NCBI GenBank assembly: GCA_900468625.1
Contig: UBUL01000027.1
Location: 99,292 to 163,291, forward strand
Source: Hyphomicrobiales bacterium
Lineage (GTDB): Bacteria > Pseudomonadota > Alphaproteobacteria > Rhizobiales > Rhizobiaceae
Direction of reading: 5' to 3'
DNA: 64,000 bases
Part shown: positions 24,902 through 33,540 of the stretch, in pieces
Position numbering within the stretch: position 1 is the stretch's first letter
How the letters are laid out: every line of letters starts with the position of its first letter
Position numbers and translations under genes: made by a program
Notes under the pieces: generated by a model
The model's input: the letters and a program-made list of their open reading frames with translations, nothing else
What the model was told of the DNA's origin: nothing
Database searches by the model: none

Positions 24902-25528
24902 ATGGCAATTTCGAAAATTGAAGATGCGATCGCTGCGATTGCGCGGGGCGAGATCGTCGTTGTCGTCGATGATCGCGACCGCGAAAACGAAGGCGATCTC
25001 GTGATTGCTGCGGAAGCGGTTACGCCGCAGGCGATCGCGTTCATGATGAACCATGCCCGCGGCCTCATCTGTGTTCCGATGGAAGGCGAGAGGCTCGACG
25101 AGCTCGATATCCCGCTGATGGTGCCGCGCAATACCGAAGTCCTGAAGACCGCTTTTACCGTCTCGGTCGATTACATTCCGGGAACCACGACCGGAATATC
25201 CGCCGCCGACAGGGCGGCAACCGTGCAAGCCCTCGTCAGGCATGGCTCGCGTCCGGAGGAATTTGCCCGGCCCGGTCATATCTTTCCGCTTCGCGCGCAT
25301 CCAAACGGCGTCCTGTCACGCCCTGGCCATACCGAAGCGGCTGTGGATCTTGCCCGGCTCGCCGGCCTTGCGCCTTCCGGAGTCATCTGCGAGGTGGCGA
25401 ACGACGATGGCACGATGGCCCGTCTTCCTGAACTTGAAGTCTTCGCCGAACGGCATCGGCTCCATCTGATCACGATCGAAGATCTGATAGCCTATCGACT
25501 GGCGAACAGGCCCGAAAAGGCGGCGTGA
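24902..25528 (+). CDS. ribB: 3,4-dihydroxy-2-butanone 4-phosphate synthase
   Basis: This 208-residue enzyme converts ribulose 5-phosphate to 3,4-dihydroxy-2-butanone 4-phosphate plus formate, for riboflavin synthesis. The acidic metal-binding loop DDRDRENEGDL, the NHARGLICVPM segment, PGHIFPLRA and GHTEAAVDLARLA are all present. It lacks a GTP cyclohydrolase II domain, so it is monofunctional. The FMN riboswitch upstream fits. The start at 24902 has AGGCAGGAA upstream, and upstream in-frame codons would lie in the riboswitch leader. It ends convergently with the betaine transporter operon. Confidence 0.96.
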   Translation: MAISKIEDAIAAIARGEIVVVVDDRDRENEGDLVIAAEAVTPQAIAFMMNHARGLICVPMEGERLDELDIPLMVPRNTEVLKTAFTVSVDYIPGTTTGISAADRAATVQALVRHGSRPEEFARPGHIFPLRAHPNGVLSRPGHTEAAVDLARLAGLAPSGVICEVANDDGTMARLPELEVFAERHRLHLITIEDLIAYRLANRPEKAA

Positions 25529-25534
25529 TCATTC

Positions 25535-25568
25535 AAAGGCGTCCTATCGAGCCGGATGGGATGCCTTT
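25535..25568. terminator. Bidirectional terminator-like hairpin
   Basis: AAAGGCGTCCTAT and ATGGGATGCCTTT pair with two mismatches around an 8-base loop and carry A/T ends on both sides. It lies in the 100-base gap between convergent ribB and the transporter ATPase gene and could end both transcripts. Confidence 0.65.
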
Positions 25569-25631
25569 ATCTGCGCGAAAAAATCAGCACCGCGATTTTC
25601 ACCGGCAACGGCGGGGATGGCGCTTCGACAG

Positions 25632-26711
25632 TCAGTGAACTGCAGCAAGATCGCTGGAGTTCCTGTCCACAGAAGCCGGGGCATTGACCATCGCAGTGGC
25701 GAGCCGGCGGAAATTGACGATACCCACGGGCTGGCCCGCGGGAGATACGACCGTGACGTCGCCATCGGGAGCCGAGGCAAGCATGCGCACGGCGTCCTCG
25801 ATCGTGGATCCGACAGGAATCGTCATCTGTGAAGACACGCCGCCCGCGCGCCACGGCTCCATGATTGCCTCCACCTGCACGACGCGGCCCCTGTTCACCT
25901 CCTTGACGAAGTTCGAAACATAATCGTCGGCAGGCCGAAGGACGATGTCCTGGCTGCTTCCCTGCTGAATAATCTCGCCGTCCCGCAGAATGGCGATCTG
26001 ATCCCCCAGCCGCAGCGCCTCGTCGAGGTCGTGGGTGATGAAGACGATCGTCTTCTTGATTTCGTTCTGGATGTCGAGGAGAACGGATTGCATGTCCATT
26101 CGAATGAGCGGGTCGAGGGCCGAATAGGCTTCGTCCATGAGCAGCACGGGTGCATCGTTGGAAAGGGCGCGCGCCAGCCCGACGCGCTGCTGCATGCCGC
26201 CGGACAGCTGATTGGGGTATTTTTGTTCGAACCCCTTCAATCCTACGCGCTCCAGCCACTTCATTGCGACTTCGACGGCTTTGGCGCGGGGCATACCTTG
26301 CACCTCAAGACCGAAGACGGTGTTGTCGAGGACATTGCGATGCGGAAGAAGCGCAAACTTCTGAAATACCATCGCAGTCTGATGTCTGCGGAAGTTGCGC
26401 AGTTCGGTGTCGTTCATTTTCACGACGTCGGCGCCATCAACGAGAACTTCGCCGGCAGTCGGATCGATCAGCCGGTTTATATGGCGAATGAGCGTCGACT
26501 TGCCGGAGCCGGAGAGCCCCATGATGACCTGAATGCAGCCGGACGGGATTTCGATGTTGATGTCCCTCAGCCCGAGCACATGTCCGTGCGTATGGTTGAG
26601 CTCGGCCTTTGTCATACCCTTCCGGACAGCATCGACATAGGCGGAGGGATTGGGGCCGAAGATCTTGTAGAGGCTGCGGATCTTGATGCCGCCGAAACGC
26701 TGATCAGCCAT
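25632..26711 (-). CDS. Glycine betaine/proline betaine ABC transporter ATPase (ProV/OpuAA-like)
   Basis: This 359-residue ATPase energises quaternary-amine uptake. It has Walker A GLSGSGKST, signature LSGGMQQRV and Walker B VLLMDEAYSALDPL. A C-terminal CBS-type region (about residues 285-345, with DVTVVSPAGQPVGIVNF) is the ionic-strength or ligand-sensing part in ProV-type proteins. Its start overlaps the permease stop by 8 bases. It is the last gene of a minus-strand unit (TetR, ProC-like, binding protein, permease, ATPase) next to the stachydrine demethylation genes, so proline betaine is the likely cargo. Confidence 0.93.
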   Translation of the reverse strand: MADQRFGGIKIRSLYKIFGPNPSAYVDAVRKGMTKAELNHTHGHVLGLRDINIEIPSGCIQVIMGLSGSGKSTLIRHINRLIDPTAGEVLVDGADVVKMNDTELRNFRRHQTAMVFQKFALLPHRNVLDNTVFGLEVQGMPRAKAVEVAMKWLERVGLKGFEQKYPNQLSGGMQQRVGLARALSNDAPVLLMDEAYSALDPLIRMDMQSVLLDIQNEIKKTIVFITHDLDEALRLGDQIAILRDGEIIQQGSSQDIVLRPADDYVSNFVKEVNRGRVVQVEAIMEPWRAGGVSSQMTIPVGSTIEDAVRMLASAPDGDVTVVSPAGQPVGIVNFRRLATAMVNAPASVDRNSSDLAAVH

Positions 26712-27591
26712 GGACGATCTCCCGGTGCTTCTGGAGCCTCTTGCCGTATGCCTGGCTTACCCGGTCGAAGATGATGGCGATGCCGACAATGGCGAGACCA
26801 TTGAAGATTCCCAGCGTGAAATATTGGTTTGCAATGGCCTTCAGCACCGGCTGGCCGAGCCCTTGAACGCCGATCATCGATGCGACGACGACCATTGCCA
26901 GTGCCATCATGATCGTTTGATTGATACCGGCCATGATCGTGGGCAAGGCAAGAGGCAACTGGACCTTGAACAGTTTCTGGGCATTGGATGTGCCAAAGGC
27001 ATCTGCCGCCTCCAGGACATCCTTATCCACCAGACGTATTCCGAGATCGGTCAATCTTATCATCGGCGGTATCGCATAGATGACGACGGCGATGAGGCCA
27101 GGCACCTTTCCGATCCCGAGTAGCATGACGACGGGAATGAGATAGACGAAGCTCGGCATGGTTTGCATGACGTCGAGGATCGGATTGATGATCTTTTGGA
27201 CCCTGTCGGAGCGGGACATGACGATGCCGATCGGCAGGCCGATGGCGATCGAAAGAACGGTGCAGACGAAGATCATGGAGACCGTGCGCATCGTATCTTC
27301 CCACATATCGAAATAGCCGATCAGCAAGAGGGTCACGAGACAGCCGAGTACGATCTTGAGACTGCGGCTCGCCAGCCAGGCGATCAGCATGATCAGCAGG
27401 GTGATGATGGGCCAGGGCGTCTGCGTCATAAAGCGCTCGGACGCAATCAGAAAATGCTGCAGAGGCAAAAAGAAGCTTTCGATCTGATCGCCATAGGCAC
27501 GCGTGAAGGCGCGAAAGCCGTCGTCGATGGCTTTTTTCAGATTCCGAAGCGCATCGTCATCCATGTGAGGAAATTTGTAAAACCATTCCAT
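26704..27591 (-). CDS. Glycine betaine/proline betaine ABC permease (ProW-like)
   Basis: This 295-residue inner-membrane permease has a hydrophilic N-terminus of about 60 residues, then 6-7 transmembrane segments. It carries the coupling region EAADAFGTSNAQKLFKVQLP and the typical AIPPMIRLTDLGIR loop. The ATG at 27591 is chosen for the AAAGGGGAA ribosome site; the longer frame has none. It lies between the binding protein and the ATPase genes. Such transporters serve osmoprotection or nutrition; the neighbours here argue for catabolic uptake. Confidence 0.92.
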   Translation of the reverse strand: MEWFYKFPHMDDDALRNLKKAIDDGFRAFTRAYGDQIESFFLPLQHFLIASERFMTQTPWPIITLLIMLIAWLASRSLKIVLGCLVTLLLIGYFDMWEDTMRTVSMIFVCTVLSIAIGLPIGIVMSRSDRVQKIINPILDVMQTMPSFVYLIPVVMLLGIGKVPGLIAVVIYAIPPMIRLTDLGIRLVDKDVLEAADAFGTSNAQKLFKVQLPLALPTIMAGINQTIMMALAMVVVASMIGVQGLGQPVLKAIANQYFTLGIFNGLAIVGIAIIFDRVSQAYGKRLQKHREIVHG

Positions 27592-27690
27592 TCGGTTCCC
27601 CTTTTCCTTGAAAGAAGCCGTGTCGGGTCTTTTTGATTTTTTTCGGCAAGTGAGCTGCGGTGCGCTCACGCACACCGCAGACTATCACGG

Positions 27691-28692
27691 TCAAAGGGCG
27701 GCTTCGATCTTCTTGGCCGCATCCGGCGAGACCCACTTCGTCCAGATGTCTTTATTTTCCTTCAGGAAATGCTTGGCGCCGTCTTCGCCGTTTGCCTGGT
27801 TGTCTGTCATCCAGGCCATCAGCTTGTTGACGGTCTCGTTGCTCCAGGAGCGCTTCTTCAGATAGTCCATGACGTCGGGACCGGCCTTTTCGGAGAAGGT
27901 CTTGGCGACAAGGGTGACGACATGATCGGTCGGCCAGGCATTCGGCTTCGGATCGGGGCAGTCTGCCACGGTATTGCAGCGCTTCCACTCTGCCGCATCG
28001 GCCGGCACGCCTGCCTCCAGCTTCACCATCGCATATTTGCCGAGCAATGCCGTTGGCGCCCAGTAATAGCCGACCCAGCCTTCCTTCCGTTCGTAGGCCT
28101 TTGCAATCGAACCATCGAGACCTGCCGCCGAACCCGTATCGACCAGCGTGAAGCCTGCCTTGTCCGCCTTGAAGGCCTTGTAGAGCTGAGAGGTGACGAC
28201 CGTACCGCCCCAGCCCTGAGGACCATTGAAGATCGCGCCCTTCTTCGGGTCTTCGGGATCTGGAAACAGTTCGGGGTGCTTCAGCATATCCGGTATGGTC
28301 TTGATATCCGGATGGGCGTCGGCGAGGTATTTCGGAATCCACCAGCCCTGCACGCCCCCGTCTGGAAGAGAGGTCCCGGCCACGACAAGGCGGCCTTCCT
28401 CGGTGCCTTTCTTGACAACATCCGGCAGCAGGTCGATCCAGGCTTCCGGCGCAATGTCCGGCTGACCCTTCTCGGCCATGGACGTGATGGTCGGGACGGT
28501 GTCGCCAACGGTAATCTCCGCGTCGCAGCCGTAGCCTTCGTTCAGGATGATCTTGTCGAGGTTCGAAAGGACCTCCGCGCTTTGCCAGTTCATGCTGGCG
28601 ATGGTGACGCTGCCGCATCCGGCGGCGCTTGCATAGGAAGCTCCACCCAAAAGGCCGAATGTTATGCAGGTCGATGCCAATAGCTTTTTCAT
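27691..28692 (-). CDS. Betaine ABC substrate-binding protein (ProX/OpuAC-like)
   Basis: This 333-residue periplasmic binding protein has a signal peptide at residues 1-23 (SYASA-AG). The mature protein has the OpuAC features ASMNWQSAEVLSNLDKIIL and DIAPEAWIDLLPDV. Trp and Tyr residues (GWVGYYWAPTALLGKY) could form the aromatic cage for a trimethyl- or dimethylammonium group. AAAGGGAA lies before the start. It belongs to the transporter set for which proline betaine is the probable ligand. It is related to, but distinct from, the binding protein at the left edge. Confidence 0.92.
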   Translation of the reverse strand: MKKLLASTCITFGLLGGASYASAAGCGSVTIASMNWQSAEVLSNLDKIILNEGYGCDAEITVGDTVPTITSMAEKGQPDIAPEAWIDLLPDVVKKGTEEGRLVVAGTSLPDGGVQGWWIPKYLADAHPDIKTIPDMLKHPELFPDPEDPKKGAIFNGPQGWGGTVVTSQLYKAFKADKAGFTLVDTGSAAGLDGSIAKAYERKEGWVGYYWAPTALLGKYAMVKLEAGVPADAAEWKRCNTVADCPDPKPNAWPTDHVVTLVAKTFSEKAGPDVMDYLKKRSWSNETVNKLMAWMTDNQANGEDGAKHFLKENKDIWTKWVSPDAAKKIEAAL

Positions 28693-28764
28693 TATCGTTC
28701 CCTTTGTTTAGCGGCCTATCTTTTTCAAGGGAGCGGGGTGCCGCAAAACCCGCCCGCACGGTTG

Positions 28765-29559
28765 TCAGGATGTCTCTCCCATGCTCACCGATTTTCTGAA
28801 CGCCGCGGCCAGGCCATGTCGCACTGCGGCATCGAAGCCGGAGGCGCGCATTTCCTCGATCGCCGCCGCTGTCGTGCCGCGATAGTTAAGGAAAGTGCGG
28901 ACAATATCGTCCGGACATTCTTCTCGCCGCTCCAGCAGCCGGCCTGTGCCCGTCAGCATCGTAATGATCGCTCGTTGCGCTACGTCGCGCGCAAGCCCGT
29001 AATCTATCGCATGATCCATCATTGCCGCCGCAAGCAATGCGGGGAAAGCCGGGCCGGAACCCGTAAGGCCCGTCAGATAGTCGATGTCGTTTTCGCTTGT
29101 GATTTCGTCTTGAACTCCACACGCATTGAAGATGGCACGCATGATAGCACGATCGCCGTCGGTAACGCTGCGCGAAGTGATCCACGGCGTATAGGAGCGC
29201 GCGACCTCCGCCGCTGCATTGGGGAGTGCCCGAACTGCTCGCTCGGTATTGTGGCGGGAACACAGGTGAGCCAGGCGCACGCCAGCCATAAGCGACAGTA
29301 TCAGCTTACCATTCGCATTCACCGAAAGCGCTGGCCAGTCCTCAGGCCGCACGGAGAAAATGATAATATCCGATCTGTCTGCTAGTTCCTGGCTGTCCGT
29401 TGTCCAGAATGCGCCTGGAAAGCGATCCGTCGTCTTCCGGCGATAGGATAGTGACAGATTTCGAGGTTCGACGATGCCGGCGTTCAGAATTGAGGTAGCG
29501 ATTGCGCCGCCGAGCCGTCCGGCTCCGCCGACCATGCCGATCCTCAGTCCAGCGCTCAT
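28765..29559 (-). CDS. proC: Pyrroline-5-carboxylate reductase-like protein
   Basis: This 264-residue NAD(P)-binding protein of the ProC family has an N-terminal Rossmann motif (GMVGGAGRLGGAIA) and the C-terminal helical domain with the ProC-type GLTGSGPAF segment. The ATG at 29559 is preceded by AGGAGG; a GTG three codons earlier touches that site and is rejected. It lies between a TetR gene and a betaine transporter, opposite an N-methylproline demethylase. A biosynthetic role is therefore less likely than handling of a proline-derived imine or adjusting the proline pool made from stachydrine. Confidence 0.85.
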   Translation of the reverse strand: MSAGLRIGMVGGAGRLGGAIATSILNAGIVEPRNLSLSYRRKTTDRFPGAFWTTDSQELADRSDIIIFSVRPEDWPALSVNANGKLILSLMAGVRLAHLCSRHNTERAVRALPNAAAEVARSYTPWITSRSVTDGDRAIMRAIFNACGVQDEITSENDIDYLTGLTGSGPAFPALLAAAMMDHAIDYGLARDVAQRAIITMLTGTGRLLERREECPDDIVRTFLNYRGTTAAAIEEMRASGFDAAVRHGLAAAFRKSVSMGETS

Positions 29560-29572
29560 CGTCCGCACCCTC

Positions 29573-30202
29573 CTAGTCGGCCTTGTATCCGTGCCGCGCG
29601 CGAAAACGATCGAGCTCGCGCTGCTGCGGAACCTGGCCCGTGTAGATTGCGATATATTCGGGGATGCGCTTCATTCGGAGCGCGATGTTTTCCTTGGACT
29701 GCATCGTGATATAGCCGATCTGGACCAGATAGGTCGTTCTCGCCCGAACGTCGGCCGCGATTTCGGAGTGGCCGAAGCGCATGAACATGCGCGCGAGGGC
29801 TTCGATGCGCGTCCGGTCGGCATCCTGAACTTCGCTCAGGATCTCTGCCGATTGGAGCGCCCAGCTTCTGATTGCGAACTCGAATTGGCTGTCGAACAGC
29901 TTTTCGTCGAGCCAGCAATCGAAAACATTGAGCATGGCTTCGGCCAATGTCTCCGCATAGGCCTCGGATTGCCTGACGATGCTGCCGGTATTCTTGTCGC
30001 GCCAACGCGCCACCAGCCCGGCCAGCAACTCTTCCCGATCTTTGAAGAACCAGTAGAAGCTGGTGCGGGACAGATTGAGCTTCTTGGCCAGCGGAAGGAT
30101 CTTCACCGAGTCCACGCCGGATTCGAGAAGGGATTCGTAGGCAGCCTCCAGCCATCCCTCCTGTGATCCACGCCAGCCGCCATCGTTCAACGTTTGATCC
30201 AT
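29573..30202 (-). CDS. TetR-family regulator of the stachydrine module
   Basis: This 209-residue regulator has an N-terminal helix-turn-helix (about residues 30-55, LAKKLNLSRTSFYWFFKDRE) and a helical ligand domain. The start at 30202 follows AGGAG by 7 bases. It is the first gene of the minus-strand unit and is divergent from the stcD-like gene. Two similar operator-like sequences lie in the gap, one overlapping the probable -35 box of the stcD promoter. It probably represses both transcripts until a stachydrine-pathway compound is present. The ligand is inferred. Confidence 0.9.
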   Translation of the reverse strand: MDQTLNDGGWRGSQEGWLEAAYESLLESGVDSVKILPLAKKLNLSRTSFYWFFKDREELLAGLVARWRDKNTGSIVRQSEAYAETLAEAMLNVFDCWLDEKLFDSQFEFAIRSWALQSAEILSEVQDADRTRIEALARMFMRFGHSEIAADVRARTTYLVQIGYITMQSKENIALRMKRIPEYIAIYTGQVPQQRELDRFRARHGYKAD

Positions 30203-30244
30203 ATGCCATCTCCTAACAAATTCCGGGGGTTGGCGCAAGAAAAA

Positions 30245-30302
30245 TGTACACATATGTCAGGCGTGTCGACCCTGATGTTTTCTGGCTTGACACATATGTA
30301 CA
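30245..30302. promoter_or_regulatory. Paired TetR operators over the stcD promoter
   Basis: Two inverted copies of TGACA-N4-TGTACA occur at 30245-30259 (reverse orientation) and 30288-30302. The second overlaps a TTGACA -35 box at 30287-30292, with a weak -10 (TAGCGT) 17 bases on. This fits repression of the divergent genes by the adjacent TetR protein. Confidence 0.65.
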
Positions 30303-30348
30303 TTCTGCATAGCGTTGTGGTCTGCATGCTTAATCCGGAGTCCGGCAC

Positions 30349-32385
30349 ATGTCGAATGATCCTCTCCTTCAGCCCTTTCAGCTCAAGCACCTGACGCTGA
30401 AAAACCGCATCATCGTCACCTCCCACGAGCCGGCCTATCCGGAGGATGGAATGCCGAAGGAACGGTATCGGGCCTATACGGTGGAGAGAGCCAAAGGCGG
30501 CGTGGCGCTGACCATGACGGCCGGGTCGGCCGCCGTCTCGCGCGACAGTCCTCCCGTCTTCAACAACCTGCTCGCCTATAAGGACGAGATCGTTCCGTGG
30601 ATCCGGCAGATGACGGACGCCGTCCACGAGCAGGGCGCGGCAATCATGATCCAGCTCACCCATCTCGGACGCCGGACGCGTTGGGACAAGGGTGACTGGC
30701 TGCCGGTGGTCGCCCCATCGCATCACCGCGAAGCAGCGCACCGCGCATTTCCGAAAAAGCTCGAAGATTGGGATATCGAGCGCATCATCAAGGATTTCGC
30801 CGACGCCGCCGAGCGCATGAAGGCCGGCGGCATGGATGGCGTGGAACTGGAAGCCTATGGTCATCTGATCGATCAGTTCGCCTCGCCGCTGACCAATGAG
30901 CTTGACGGTCCCTATGGCGGCCCGCTTGAGAACCGCATGCGCTTCTGTCTCGACGTGTTCAAGGCGATGCGAAAGCGGGTGGGCGACGATTTCATCCTCG
31001 GCGTTCGCTACACCGCTGACGAACGCCTTCCCGGCGGAACCGAGAAGGCCGACGGCATCCAGATTTCGAAAATGCTCAAGGAAAGCGGTTTCATCGACTA
31101 TCTGAATGTCATCCGCGGGCATATCGATACCGATCCGGGCCTTACCGACGTCATCCCGATCCAGGGGATGGCGAGTGCTCCTCATCTCGATTTTGCCGGC
31201 GAAATCCGCGCCGCGACGAATTTTCCGACCTTCCACGCCGCCAAGATCCAGGACGTCGCAACTGCACGCCACGCCATTGCCACTGGAAAGGTCGATATGG
31301 TCGGTATGACTCGCGCCCATATGACCGACCCGCATATCGTGCTGAAGATCATGGAAAAGCGCGAAGACGACATTCGCCCATGCGTCGGCGCGAATTACTG
31401 TCTCGACAGAATCTACCAGGGCGGTCTGGCGTTCTGCATTCACAATGCCGCCACCGGGCGCGAGGCAACCATGCCGCACATCGTGGAAAAGGCTGCAGCC
31501 CGCAGGAAGGTCGTCGTGGTGGGAGCAGGGCCGGCCGGCCTCGAGGCCGCCCGCGTTGCCGCCGAGCGAGGCCATGAGGTCGTGGTCTTCGAGGCCGCCA
31601 ACGATCCAGGCGGCCAGATCAGGCTGACGGCGCAGAGCGAGCGTCGGCGGGAGATGATCAGCATCATCGACTGGCGCATGAACCAATGCGAAAAGCATGG
31701 CGTCACGTTCCATTTCAACAGCTGGGCCGATGCCGAGACGGTCATCGCTCAGGACCCGGACGTCGTCATCGTCGCGACCGGCGGTCTGCCGCATACCAAG
31801 GTGCTGACAAAGGGCAACGAGCTGGTCGTTTCCTCCTGGGACATCATCTCCGGCGATGTCAAACCCGGCGCGAACGTGCTGGTCTTTGACGATGCCGGCG
31901 ACCATGCGGGGCTGCAGGCGGCCGAATTCATCGCCAAAGCCGGCGCGAAAGTCGAGATCATGACGCCTGACCGGTCATTCGCGCCTGAGGTCATGGCGAT
32001 GAACCTTGTACCCTATATGCGTTCGCTGCAGAAGCTTGACGCCACCTTCACCGTGACGTTCCGGCTGGAGTCGGCCGAAAAGCAGGGCAATCAGATCATC
32101 GCCAATGTCGGAAGCGATTATGGTGGGGTTTCCAAGCAGCGCATCGTTGACCAGATCGTGGTGAACCACGGCACCATCCCGCTCGACGAGCTCTATTTCG
32201 AACTGAAGCCGCTATCGAAGAACCTCGGAGAGACCTCCTACGATCAGCTCTTGGCGGGTGAGCCGCAATCGGTCACGCGCAATGCCGAGGGCAAATTCCA
32301 GCTGTTCAGGATCGGCGACGCCGTCGCGGCCCGCAACACGCATGCCGCGATCTATGACGGCCTTCGGATCGCCAAGGATCTTTGA
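30349..32385 (+). CDS. stcD: NADH:flavin oxidoreductase, probable N-methylproline demethylase (StcD-like)
   Basis: This 678-residue flavoprotein has two modules. An old-yellow-enzyme TIM barrel (about 1-340, with GGMDGVELEAYGHLIDQF and ENRMRF) is followed by a pyridine-nucleotide-disulfide reductase part (from about 390, VVVVGAGPAGLEAARVAAERG). The length and context match StcD of Sinorhizobium, proposed to demethylate N-methylproline to proline. The usual iron-sulfur motif C-x2-C-x2-C-x11-C is present as Cys345, Ala348, Cys351, Cys363, so one ligand is Ala here. It is divergent from the TetR gene and ends convergently with the reductase gene. The function is inferred from family and cluster. 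Confidence 0.88.
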   Translation: MSNDPLLQPFQLKHLTLKNRIIVTSHEPAYPEDGMPKERYRAYTVERAKGGVALTMTAGSAAVSRDSPPVFNNLLAYKDEIVPWIRQMTDAVHEQGAAIMIQLTHLGRRTRWDKGDWLPVVAPSHHREAAHRAFPKKLEDWDIERIIKDFADAAERMKAGGMDGVELEAYGHLIDQFASPLTNELDGPYGGPLENRMRFCLDVFKAMRKRVGDDFILGVRYTADERLPGGTEKADGIQISKMLKESGFIDYLNVIRGHIDTDPGLTDVIPIQGMASAPHLDFAGEIRAATNFPTFHAAKIQDVATARHAIATGKVDMVGMTRAHMTDPHIVLKIMEKREDDIRPCVGANYCLDRIYQGGLAFCIHNAATGREATMPHIVEKAAARRKVVVVGAGPAGLEAARVAAERGHEVVVFEAANDPGGQIRLTAQSERRREMISIIDWRMNQCEKHGVTFHFNSWADAETVIAQDPDVVIVATGGLPHTKVLTKGNELVVSSWDIISGDVKPGANVLVFDDAGDHAGLQAAEFIAKAGAKVEIMTPDRSFAPEVMAMNLVPYMRSLQKLDATFTVTFRLESAEKQGNQIIANVGSDYGGVSKQRIVDQIVVNHGTIPLDELYFELKPLSKNLGETSYDQLLAGEPQSVTRNAEGKFQLFRIGDAVAARNTHAAIYDGLRIAKDL

Positions 32386-32451
32386 AACGCGAGGGCCGAT
32401 CGCACGCTTGGATTCTCGCTGCCCGATGACGAGCGCCGCCTTGCGCGATGC

Positions 32452-33540
32452 TTACCGATCCACGACCAGATCGCTGAGAGGCTTCGAACAACAGGGCAGG
32501 AAAAGCCCGGCGTCGATTTCCCGCTGCCGTATGCCGCCATTGTGGTTCATTTCGACCGAGCCTGAGAGCAGTTTGGATTTGCACGTTCCGCAGACGCCGT
32601 TCGCGCAGGAGGACGGCAGCCGCACGCCGGATTTCTTGGCAGATGACAGGACCGTCTGCTCGCTCGACACCTCGATCTTGCGCGCCTGTTTCACGAACTC
32701 GACCTGGAAGACCGCGTTGCCGGGCATCTCCTCCGCGGCAATCGCCGTCTCCTCGGTCACCGCGGCATCGAAGCTCTCTTCGATATAGTTGGAGGAAGGC
32801 ACGCCGAGGCTTGACGATATCGAGCGGGCTGCGGCCATGAATGGCGCCGGGCCGCAGCACATGACGATTCTGTCGGCGATATCCGGCACTGCAAGCTTGA
32901 TGAATTCCGGCGAGATGCGTCCGGTTAGCCCCGCCCATGACGGCTCTGCGCCGACGCCTTCCGGCAGGAAATGCAACCTCAGTCCCTTCATCCGCGAGGC
33001 CAGCCATGAAAGCTCGTGGCGGAAGATCAGATCGAGGGGCGTGCGGGCCGCGTGGACGAAGACAATATCCGTGGGCTCGCAACGATCGGCCAGATCACGC
33101 ACGATCGACATGACCGGCGTTATGCCGGATCCGCCCGAAATGAGCAGGAGCTTTCGAGCGGCGTCGCGCGGGCGAATGAAATGCCCGAGAGGGCCCTGCG
33201 CTTTTAGCGTCATCCCGACGGCAAGATTGTCGTGGAGCCAATTCGATGCCCTGCCGCCCGGGACCCGCTTGACTGTCACCGTGAAGGCGTTGGGTCGATG
33301 CGGCGACGACGAAATGCTGTAGCAGCGCGGCTCTATATCGCCGCCGACAGGGATATCGAAAAGAAAGTACTGACCGCTTTCGAAGCCGAAGCGCTTGCCG
33401 TCAGGAGAGGCGAAGGTGAAGCTGCGCACATCATGCGTTTCCTGATGGATATCGATGCAGACCAGCGTGTCGTCGTGCTCCTTGTCCCAGTTGCCGGGGT
33501 TGCCCGCTTTGCTCTGCATCTGCAGGAGATCAGTAGCCAT
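32452..33540 (-). CDS. Ferredoxin-type oxidoreductase (FAD plus C-terminal 2Fe-2S) for the Rieske demethylase
   Basis: This 362-residue electron-transfer protein has an FAD-binding domain (RCYSISSSP), an NAD-binding domain (ISGGSGITPVMSI, MCCGPAPFM) and a C-terminal plant-type ferredoxin domain with C-x4-C-x2-C (CANGVCGTC) and a final Cys about 30 residues on. It would carry electrons from NAD(P)H to the Rieske oxygenase encoded just upstream. The start at 33540 overlaps the end of that gene by 11 bases, and the longer frame would lie within it. It corresponds to the reductase partner of Stc2. Confidence 0.92.
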   Translation of the reverse strand: MATDLLQMQSKAGNPGNWDKEHDDTLVCIDIHQETHDVRSFTFASPDGKRFGFESGQYFLFDIPVGGDIEPRCYSISSSPHRPNAFTVTVKRVPGGRASNWLHDNLAVGMTLKAQGPLGHFIRPRDAARKLLLISGGSGITPVMSIVRDLADRCEPTDIVFVHAARTPLDLIFRHELSWLASRMKGLRLHFLPEGVGAEPSWAGLTGRISPEFIKLAVPDIADRIVMCCGPAPFMAAARSISSSLGVPSSNYIEESFDAAVTEETAIAAEEMPGNAVFQVEFVKQARKIEVSSEQTVLSSAKKSGVRLPSSCANGVCGTCKSKLLSGSVEMNHNGGIRQREIDAGLFLPCCSKPLSDLVVDR

